Positions 56,256 to 64,000 of a stretch of DNA of 64,000 bases are shown piece by piece. The DNA lies in the NCBI GenBank assembly GCA_963576565.1, contig OY755040.1, positions 23,440,543 through 23,504,542 of the forward strand, read 5' to 3'. The position numbers and the translations under genes are program-made. Each line of letters begins with the position of its first letter. Within the stretch, counting starts at the first letter, position 1. Below the pieces are notes generated by a model. That model saw nothing but the letters and a program-made list of their open reading frames with translations. It made no database searches and had not been told where the DNA came from. Origin of the DNA: Aspidapion aeneum (lineage: Eukaryota; Arthropoda; Insecta; Coleoptera; Brentidae).

Positions 56256-57040
56256 TATACTCTGGTCGCTTGGAGGCCTTCATGCGCTTTTCCTGTTAAT
56301 ACAAATTGGACTCCTAATGTAGAAGGCCCTAGTATCCCGAAATAAATTGACAGTTCTTGCAAGAACTGTCAAATTATTTAGGCATCAAAGCACGGATAGT
56401 AGAACATTGGCGGATTGTATTTGACCAAAGTAAAAGCGGCAAATCAAAAATGGCCGTCGTCCCGGCCTTTTTAAACATTCACCTTTTGTTCTCTGGTTCA
56501 GAAATGTTAAAGGCTTGTCAACGAAGACGAAATCTAACTGTTAAACTGTTCAGGGTCTTTAAAGTTACAAGTTTATTTATAATAGTTCAGAACTTTGTAA
56601 GGCATGCATTAACCCTGAGACCATTTTTGATAGAAGATACGTTATCTTTTCGTATGTAAAGGTGTTTATATTCCCGTACCTTGCGTGAGAGACCGAAGAT
56701 AAGTCGAAAAATATATATTTTATAAAGTAATGAATCTATTTTCTAAGTAATGAGTAAAAGGCTAAATTTTCGTAAATATCTTTATTTTGTAGACGCCCAA
56801 CTTTTTTCTTTGCGAAATTTTGACTGTCGGGCTGACTAAACCAAGCATGCGATTTGTAAGGCAATGTTGCCATTTACTTTCACCACACATTTTCTAGGCC
56901 ATCAAAAAATTTGCCGGTTGTAGTTTTTGCAAAGTCACCTGAAATGCTCCTAATACGGGGTTCTATCGATTTCATTTTTTCAAATTTTGCTTCAATCTGC
57001 CCTTCAAAAGTTATCCAAATTCATATAAAATCTTCCTGGT
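56256..57040. other. No gene recognised
   Basis: A 100-codon open frame (56357-56659) has no recognisable motif or splice context. Confidence 0.35.
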
Positions 57041-57231
57041 ATAATTTCAACCCTACCAACGGATAAAAAGCCGCGGCTCTTGGCGGTCCGAGCCCAAAGT
57101 ATTTGTTTTCTGACCGACCCAGCACAGGTGGATAGACGGCACAATTTCAACCCTACCGACAGAGAAAAGGCGCGGCTCTTGGCGGTCCGAGCACAAAGTA
57201 TTTGTTTTCTGACTGACCCAGCACAGGACGG
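57041..57231. repeat. 100-bp tandem duplication
   Basis: CAATTTCAACCCTACC or its near twin starts units at 57041 and 57141. Both contain CGGCTCTTGGCGGTCCGAGC and CAAAGTATTTGTTTTCTGAC. Confidence 0.9.
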
Positions 57232-58586
57232 CACCTGATTGGCAGATTTTTTTGAGATACGCTTTCAATTGCTTTCAGGTGTTCGTTTCGGGACCCCTTT
57301 AGTCGGCGGTATGCAGACTTAGAAAATAAATCAGTGTCGTTTCTGTAGATGTAGGAATAGAAAGTTTTATTATCTATTTTTATTTCTTTAGTTTACGCCA
57401 TAATTAAATGAAATAATTTTGCAAAAACTTTACTAATTCTTTACCGTTACTTTGTGGTGTGGAACACACGGCATCTAATTTGAAGGACAAATGTTTTTTT
57501 GTTTCATAAAATCTTTAGATTTAAGCAGACAATTAATTGTTGGTACTTAGTGATTTTTCTACAGCTACTAAATTGACATCTAGGCCTGCAAACTCTTTCA
57601 GCCAGTCAACTTAAAAAAACGGCGTACTGTGGACTATTATAAAAATTTCGATTCCGTACTAAGGAAACAAAGCAAAACCAAAATGCACTTTTGAAGTTTA
57701 ATGCATGCCTTATTTCTTAGGAAATTTTTTAAAAATTTATTGTTTAAAAATTATATTCTACTATTTAATTAATATAGTTTATTTATTTGTAAAAAAGTGT
57801 TTTATTTTTTTATCCTATACTTATAACCATGCCAAAAAGTATATTTTTCTAGGCCCATACAAGATCAAACGAGAGTTTGAACAGGATCAAAATAAAAATT
57901 TATTCACTTGACTTGGCATTTGTCAATTGCTGTTTGTCCCTTAAATTAACTATTTGTTGTTTGTTTATATTTTGTACTCAATTTTAAGGAGAGTTTTGGG
58001 TTCTTTATGACTTATCATTTTTGCGTAAATTGTAAAAATTGATTTTTTACAAATGTAGTTGTAAAGCTGTAACCTACAAAAAGAAATTGTAGAGAATTGT
58101 TCTAAACATTTTTGGTTAACAAAGTTTTTCTCTGTGACACGACGTACCGTTTTCGTGTACAATCAAATCCAAAAACATTTTGGGTTTTCCAAAAACTTGG
58201 GAGTAGACAAAAAATTTTAGGCTATAGATCATTTTTTAGATTACGTCACAACACCGCGGCCTTTTTAGCTGGAGAACAAACAAACCAAATGAAGGTTAAC
58301 TGTAGTGTGGATATTTTAAAAAAATTTTCCTCATGTTTTACTTAGTTTTATGTAAAATTTTTTCCCAAAACTAAAATAGCACTTAAAATGCCATCATTTT
58401 GTGTTTAATTTAAAATCCCAAAATATTAATAAATAAGGCTGGGTTTTCATAAACCTTATAATCCGCGCGAATTTATCTTCCTGTCCCTGAGTGGTTGATT
58501 AGAAAATCTCAGCCAATCAAAGCCCGAGAAAAAAGTTCGCGCCGAAAATGGACAGCCGGCTTTATAGAAACAGCGATGGCTAACAG
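57232..58586. other. No gene recognised; GC-richer patch at 58460-58570
   Basis: 58460-58570 is CpG-containing (ATCCGCGCGAATTTATC, GTTCGCGCCGAAAATGG) with repeated CAGCCAATCA/TGGTTGATTAGAAAA text, resembling a promoter, but no gene start is visible nearby. Confidence 0.35.
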
Positions 58587-58612
58587 TAAGGTCACTCATA
58601 TGAGTGACCTTA
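58587..58612. promoter_or_regulatory. Perfect 26-bp palindrome with AGGTCA half-sites
   Basis: A perfect palindrome centred on CATATG. Each half carries AAGGTCACTCA, so two AGGTCA half-sites (nuclear-receptor type) face each other around an E-box-like CATATG. Function is inferred only from the motif. Confidence 0.55.
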
Positions 58613-58842
58613 GTTAACAGACCGTGGAGAACAACCGATCAGCTGTTTTTCATTCAATTTGCCAGATTTACGTACAACATGGTATTAACTTATTATTTGT
58701 ACTTTATCACAATTTTTAAAATGTTTTCACTTTTAATGGAAAAATCCTAATCCTAATAAAGTGTATATTATGTCTCATCTTATATGGGCCTTGTTTTAAC
58801 ATTTTAAAATACCTGAAACCTCCTTGAATTAAATAAATAATC

Positions 58843-59092
58843 CTAATCCTTCTCGGCAATAGCTGTCAAATGCCTGTCAGTTTCCTGTTCGGTAAGTTTC
58901 CTAAATTTGGGATTATCTTGGGTGACCACGCCGACTTCGATTTCACTCGGTTTGAAGTCGACTGATAGCACGCTTGACAGACAGCCGATGGCCAGTTGTA
59001 TAGCGTCATCTTGCGTCAAATCTGCTTTCTTTTTCAGCTTCTTTTCAAGATAGCTGTTGGCTTCGGTTTGTTTTGAACCGACCGCTAACGCT
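58843..59092 (-). CDS. Proteasome subunit alpha type-6, last coding exon
   Basis: The minus strand has an acceptor TTGTTTCAG ending at 59093, then one base completing a codon, then 82 residues to TAG (58843-58845). The text [20 protein letters not shown], then [20 protein letters not shown] and [20 protein letters not shown] matches the C-terminal third of the alpha-6 subunit of the 20S proteasome (alpha-ring scaffold, cytosol and nucleus), including the family signature [11 protein letters not shown]. The length from the usual splice point to the C-terminus is right and nothing is broken. The upstream exons were not found between here and 61.5 kb, so they probably lie beyond the window's right edge, with the hairpin-ended element and the BEL/Pao element in the intervening intron. 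Confidence 0.92.
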
Positions 59093-59181
59093 CTGAAACA
59101 ACAAATTGTTTTATGAATTGGATATAAAAAACAATGTTAAGGCTTTTTTAACGTTATAATCTACAGTACATCACCGGTATT

Positions 59182-59847
59182 AGCTCACACTACTACTATA
59201 CTATAGTAGTGTGAGCTATGGTGATTCTAATTTTTTCGAAAAAAAAAATGTTTTATATATCTTTGCGTTTCAGATGATTTTGAAACTTTTTTGTCGCGCC
59301 GTCTGTCTGTATGTCTGTAACGACCAACGCGCATAACTCAAAAACCGCTCGCTTGATTTCAATGAACCTGGTACCTAGGCTGGGTCTTGGGTCGAGATCC
59401 CATTTAAAAATGAACAAAATCCACCGAACACAAGCCAAATTAAAGGGTGGGGGTAGACTTCAAAAATTAGAGTTTATGTGAAAATATAGCGTGTGTGATA
59501 TCAAACGAAAGGTATTTGAGTCTAGAGTTAAACAAAATACATTTTAGTTTTAAAAAAAAAGGTGGGGTAGATTTCAAAAATTAGAGTTTACATAAAAATA
59601 TGGCGTGTTTGGTATCAAACGAAAGGTAATTGAGTCCGGAGTTAAACAAAATACATTTTAGTTTTTGTTTGTTTTAAGGGTGGGGGTATATTTCAAAAAT
59701 TTGAGTTTAAGTCAAAAATTTGAGTTTAAATCAAAAAGTGTGGTATCAAACAAAAGGTAATTTAGTCTGGAATTAAATAAAATATATTTCAGTTTTTAGT
59801 CATATTAGCTCACACGTACACTACAACTATACTATCTAGTGTGAGCT
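59182..59847 (-). mobile_element. Hairpin-ended element, AGCTCACAC family (copy II)
   Basis: Reverse-oriented copy of 33433-34112 with the same hairpin ends, the ACCAACGCGCATAACTC block, and about three internal units. It lies in the intron just upstream of the proteasome exon. Confidence 0.85.
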
Positions 59848-59849
59848 TA

Positions 59850-61545
59850 GGGGCCTATATATTGGCAGAGTATTTTGTGTAAGTGATGAGTAACAGGCTT
59901 AGACATGTTGCTTTTCTAGGCCTTTTAAAATATTAAGCTGGATTAGGTATTTATATATTTTTAAAATCCGGATGAAAAGATCTATAAATATCTAAAATGG
60001 GTGTTCCATTAAAAAAAACCATTGACCTGTCAAATTTTGACATTTGGAATTCTTTTTTGACATTCTGACCCAAAATTTGTTAACCTTTGTTAAAAAATAT
60101 GAAACTTTTGAATTTAACATAATATTTTGATATCTATTCAAATTAACGTTTTAGATATGGTGTCAATATATACAGGAAAACCCTATACTGTGGACTATCA
60201 CTCAAAAAAATACCGCAATATTGAATTCAATTGAACTCAAACGTATTGCTTGGATTAAAAAAGCAAACGATTTTAATAAAATTTCACAAGGACTGCTTTC
60301 AAATGACGTTGACAATTTGTCAATGCGATGATTTGACGTCAAAACTGGGGTTAATTTTTATTTTTGATTTAAATTTAAGAAAGTTTTTTGGATTTTGGAA
60401 CTTTTGGAAGACAAACCCATAACCTTGAGTTGATGTAGCTGCTTACTTGGCATTTTTTTTTAACAAATCAAAGGGTATTTATCCTAAGGTAACTGATAAT
60501 GGGTGTTTTTAAGCTTAGAAAAGAGATGGCGCTGAGAGCGCGTCATTCATTACCAGTAGCCTGAACTATCTAAGCCATACATTTTCCAGTACAAATATAT
60601 TTAAGACATACGTGGCGTAAACCGAAATAAGGATCTAACCAATCAGTGATCCAACAGATGACGCCATATTGGATTTATTAGATCGCTGGTTGGTTGGATC
60701 TTTATGTTACCTCTGTCGGAGCCTAGTTTTCCTTATAATCAGCCTAAGAGTTCTTAATCACTCTCATAACGTCGATTTCACTTAACAAACGCAGAAATCA
60801 CATGTAATTTACGCAATTCACATAGCGAATCACAGGTGGGGCTCCCTGGTGGTCCAGAAAGGAGATTTGTCTGGAATTTAACGGTGTCAGGCGTGGACTG
60901 TAATTTTAAGGGAATAAGGTCATAGGCTAAGCTGGTACAAGGGATTCTGAAATGGTCTAGTTTACCTTCTAGGTTAGTGTAGCAATAAACAAATGTATGT
61001 AAGGTAAAAATAATGCATTTTCACTTACCATTTTTATACAGGAAGCGGAACTCATGGGAGGACACGCTGTTTAACCGTATTCTTTGCACCCACATTCATG
61101 TGGTAGGAGAGTCGCTAACACGCGTGTATGCTCGTTCGAAGGCGAAACGGTTCTCTGTTGTGCAGCAGATATCGCTACTGCGTTCATTCTCCCACATGGC
61201 GCCCAGTGGCGTCGTTAATCCATAGGCGTAGGAGAAAAGGGAATAAGTAGGAGGGAATGAGATTACGAAGGTCCATATTAAAGGAACTAGGAACCTTAGT
61301 AATTCAAAATGCATTTTATGTAAAGTAAATTGATTATAGCAAATTGTAATATTTGCCTTTAAAACCGCGGGAGTTTCAAATGCAAATAACCCAGTAATTT
61401 TAGGTACTTAATTAGTTAATTAATACTAAATAAACCAAAAATAGAAAATGCTCTAGTGAATCACCAAATAGCCTAATTCGAACCAATTTGGTAAATTATA
61501 GTAAAAAGAACATATTTACAAAAAGGAAGGCGGGACGAACCATTT
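59850..61545. other. Probable intron; part may be the 3' LTR of the BEL/Pao element
   Basis: 60625-60710 is a foldback (AAGGATCTAACCAATCAGTG against CTGGTTGGTTGGATCTTTAT). On the minus strand, AGGGGGGTGGGAAA at about 61546-61559 is a good polypurine tract after the BEL stop, followed by TGGTTCGTCCCGCC as a candidate LTR start. The LTR's far end was not determined, because the partner LTR is outside the window. Confidence 0.4.
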
Positions 61546-61584
61546 CCCACCCCCCTGAGAATGCCCAGGGGCATTTCAGAGAGT

Positions 61585-63978
61585 TTAATTTGTAGGCAGG
61601 GCGCATAGTTTTACCAAAGGCCGTTTGTAGGTACCTTTAGTAGTCTTTACAATAGCAACCCGTGGAATATTATCAGAACCTTTAATAAGGTCTTCAATGC
61701 GGCCTAGGGGCCAATCCAATGGAGTGGAATTTTCATCTTTGATCAGTACCATAGTACCAATATCAATGGAAGCAAGAGGTTGGTGCCATTTGGCTCGCTG
61801 TTGCAAAGTGTGCAAATATTCGCGATGCCAGCGAATCCAAAAATCGCGGTGCATTCTTTGCAACAGTTGCCACCTGGACAGCCTGTTTAACGCAATATCG
61901 CAGTAGTTTGGATCGGGTATTGTACCTGGAGGCCTCAAATTTAAAAAATTATTAGGAGTCAAGACCGCCAGATCAGTAGGATCGGTGCTTAAGGCACATA
62001 AAGGACGTGAGTTCATTATGGCTTCAACTTGGGTTAAAACCGTATTTAATTCCTCATAGGTGAGTATTTGATTTCCAACTACCCTGTGAAGATGAGTCTT
62101 TAAAGATTTAATGTTTGATTCCCAAATGCCTCCCATGTGGGGAGCAGCAGGTGGGTTAAAAGACCAAACTATACCTTCCCCCTTCACGCAATCAGAAAAA
62201 ATTTGTCGCAAGTATTTTTCAGAGGCCACGAAGTTGGTCCCGCAGTCTGAAGAGATCTTTGAGCATAGTCCTCTTCTAGCTATGAAGCGGCGCAGAGCAG
62301 CCAGAAAGGCTTCTGATGTCATATCAGAGACTAACTCTAAATGCACGGCTTTAACAGCGCAACAGATAAATAAACAGACATATGCTTTCATGGTTTTTGC
62401 ACCTCTGGTCCGACCAAGAGTAATCGTGAACGGACCACAAAAATCTATACCTACATTTTCGAACACCTTTGCTTCGGAAACTCTAAATTTCGGTAGGTTA
62501 CCCATAGGGGGTTGAAGAGAGTTAGGTTTAGTTTTCCAGCAAGTATGGCAAGAACTTAAAACTTTTCTCACTACCTTTTTAGCAGACAATACCCAGAAGT
62601 TTTGCATTAGTAAAAAAGTTGTGGTCTGTATACCACAATGAAGATTGCTGCGATGCAAATCTAAAATCAGTAATTCAGTGAATTTTGCACTAGAAGGCAA
62701 AAGAATTGGAAATTTTTTATCGTATGATAAATTTGAATGGCATAAACGGCCTCCAACACGAAGCAAATCGTAGCTTTCATTATGCAAAAATGGACATAAT
62801 TTTTGAAAAGCTTTTGGAAGCTGTTTCTTATCTTTTAGTAATTCAATTTCTTTTTGGAAAGAAAAAGATTGTACGCATTTCGAAATAAAAAGTAAGCTTT
62901 TGTAGTAATCCTGATTTGTAAGGTAATCAGTAGCAAAATTGTATGAGGGATTTTTAAACTTTTGTAACCCTCGCAAAAAGTAAGCAACTATTCTCTTAAT
63001 TTTAAAAAGAGAACTGTATTTTTCAAACAAGTTGTTTACATAATATTCAACTGTTTGTTCGCAAGTAAAAACGTTAAAAATATTTTTTCGCTGTTCTTCC
63101 AAAACTGCATTCCCATCGTAAGTAACTGTCATAAAATCCCAAGTATTTGTAGGTTGGTTTAGAAAAGAAGGCCCTTCTAACCAAAAATAAAATCTTTGTA
63201 AATCAGAGGGATACATTTCCCTAGTACCGCAGTCAGCAGGATTTTGTTCAGTAGGAACATAATGCCAAAACTCAGGGCTAATTCTTCCTTGTATATAGGC
63301 AGTTCTATTCGAAACAAATGTTTTAAATTTGTGAGGAGATCCCTGAATCCAAGATAAGGTCACTGTGCTATCAGTAAAAGCAAGAATTTTATCAAATTTA
63401 ATTTTTTCCGAGAACGTTTCTAGTAAAAAATCCATTAATTTAGCCAACAAAACAGCTCCTAAAAGCTCTAGTCTTGGTAAAGTTAGTTTACGACGCAACG
63501 GTGCGACTCTAGATTTACTACAAACAAAAAAAACTTTAATGTTTCCATCAGAATAAAAAATTCGAATATAAGCGACAGCACAATAGGCCCGTTCTGAACT
63601 ATCGCAAAATCCTACTAGCTGGATTTGACTAGCATTAGGCAAAATTATTTGACGAGGAATTTTAACAGAATGCAAAAACTTTAATTCATTTTTAAATTTT
63701 TCCCATTTAAAAACAATTTCCGGACTGACAGGGTCGTCCCAGTTTAAGTCTTCTGCCCAGCAGTATTGAACAATTAATTTTAAAATTAAAACTATTGGCG
63801 CCAAAAAAGACAGAGGGTCGTAAATGCGGGCCAAATTACTTAAAATTGTTCTTTTAGTGCATGTTTGGAGAGAACAGTCGAAAGTATAAAAAAATTCATC
63901 AGTATGAGGGTTCCAATTTAAACCGAGAATTTTCAAAGTTGAATTTTCAGCATCTAAATCGAGAGAAAGAGCCTTCAT
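61585..63978 (-). CDS. BEL/Pao retrotransposon pol, C-terminal part (partial at the window edge)
   Basis: An uninterrupted frame of at least 797 codons; it stays open upstream of the first Met to the window edge. Domains in order: end of the reverse transcriptase and Pao-type connection (RTILSNLARIYDPLSFLAP), RNase H-like region (LVGFCDSSERAYCAVAYIR, LTLPRLELLGAVLLAKL, AFTDSTVTLSWIQ), zinc-binding H2C2 (LHRSNLHCGIQTT ... SCHTCWKTKP), integrase core with its three acidic residues (VGIDFCGPF, SSDCGTNFV, GGIWESNIKSLK), and a C-terminal domain like DUF5641 (RMHRDFWIRWHREYLHTL, WPLGRIEDL). All visible catalytic residues are present and there is no frame break, so this copy may be young. The left boundary is a purine tract near 61550. 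Confidence 0.95.
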   Translation of the reverse strand: MKALSLDLDAENSTLKILGLNWNPHTDEFFYTFDCSLQTCTKRTILSNLARIYDPLSFLAPIVLILKLIVQYCWAEDLNWDDPVSPEIVFKWEKFKNELKFLHSVKIPRQIILPNASQIQLVGFCDSSERAYCAVAYIRIFYSDGNIKVFFVCSKSRVAPLRRKLTLPRLELLGAVLLAKLMDFLLETFSEKIKFDKILAFTDSTVTLSWIQGSPHKFKTFVSNRTAYIQGRISPEFWHYVPTEQNPADCGTREMYPSDLQRFYFWLEGPSFLNQPTNTWDFMTVTYDGNAVLEEQRKNIFNVFTCEQTVEYYVNNLFEKYSSLFKIKRIVAYFLRGLQKFKNPSYNFATDYLTNQDYYKSLLFISKCVQSFSFQKEIELLKDKKQLPKAFQKLCPFLHNESYDLLRVGGRLCHSNLSYDKKFPILLPSSAKFTELLILDLHRSNLHCGIQTTTFLLMQNFWVLSAKKVVRKVLSSCHTCWKTKPNSLQPPMGNLPKFRVSEAKVFENVGIDFCGPFTITLGRTRGAKTMKAYVCLFICCAVKAVHLELVSDMTSEAFLAALRRFIARRGLCSKISSDCGTNFVASEKYLRQIFSDCVKGEGIVWSFNPPAAPHMGGIWESNIKSLKTHLHRVVGNQILTYEELNTVLTQVEAIMNSRPLCALSTDPTDLAVLTPNNFLNLRPPGTIPDPNYCDIALNRLSRWQLLQRMHRDFWIRWHREYLHTLQQRAKWHQPLASIDIGTMVLIKDENSTPLDWPLGRIEDLIKGSDNIPRVAIVKTTKGTYKRPLVKLCALPTN

Positions 63979-64000
63979 CGAAATGTGTGACTCAGGAAGA

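Noticed and set aside
57004..57268. Frames of 71-76 residues with repeated GSVRKQIL text
   Set aside because: They arise from the 100-bp tandem duplication read in shifted frames.

Overview
This window comes from a repeat-laden, AT-rich eukaryotic genome, most likely an insect; the exact order is not decidable from the sequence. The reasons are GT-AG introns of several kilobases, a proteasome gene exon of animal type, and many arthropod mobile elements (mariner, pogo/Tigger-like, hAT-like miniature elements, Jockey- and CR1-like non-LTR elements, a Gypsy-type LTR element with a tRNA-Ser primer site, and BEL/Pao). No bacterial operons, CRISPR arrays or complete tRNA/rRNA genes are visible.

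Host genes. (1) A five-exon plus-strand gene (29150-44352) that I assembled by splice signals and phase. It encodes about 355 residues with two canonical double-stranded-RNA-binding domains and a degenerate third one, a layout like the Dicer partners R2D2/Loquacious/TARBP2. Its last three introns are 3-6 kb and full of transposons, and degenerate copies of its last exon follow it in tandem. (2) The last coding exon of proteasome subunit alpha type-6 on the minus strand (58843-59092). Everything else that codes is mobile-element or pseudogene material.

Layout. 1-5 kb: repeats, including a 462-bp element with 8-bp target duplications and an internal minisatellite. 5.1-13.3 kb: a pogo-like transposase relic (HTH start, PHD-finger end, DDE core missing) split by a 6.5-kb LTR retrotransposon whose two LTRs are almost identical although its inside no longer codes. 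13.4-18 kb: mostly unassigned sequence and a 274-bp tandem repeat. 18.2-20.9 kb: a second copy of the minisatellite-bearing element and a relic of a multicopy arthropod family. 21.3-25 kb: CR1-like reverse transcriptase relic and two copies of a TA-flanked element, one carrying a 5'-truncated Jockey. 27.7-29.1 kb: a TIR-bounded element with a THAP exon and an oppositely oriented second exon. 29.1-44.4 kb: the dsRNA-binding gene. 44.4-53.6 kb: last-exon copies, a deleted mariner, and a nest in which a CR1-like element holds a 1.9-kb-type element, which itself holds a 3650-bp element. 53.6-58.6 kb: miniature elements and repeats. 58.8-61.5 kb: proteasome exon and a hairpin-ended element. 61.6-64 kb: BEL/Pao pol, open to the window edge.

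Most unusual points: tandem decay copies of the dsRNA-binding gene's last exon; patches at about 30.4-32.9 kb whose dinucleotide bias looks like sequence reversed without complementing; minisatellites carried inside transposons with clear target duplications; and near-identical LTRs around a dead interior.
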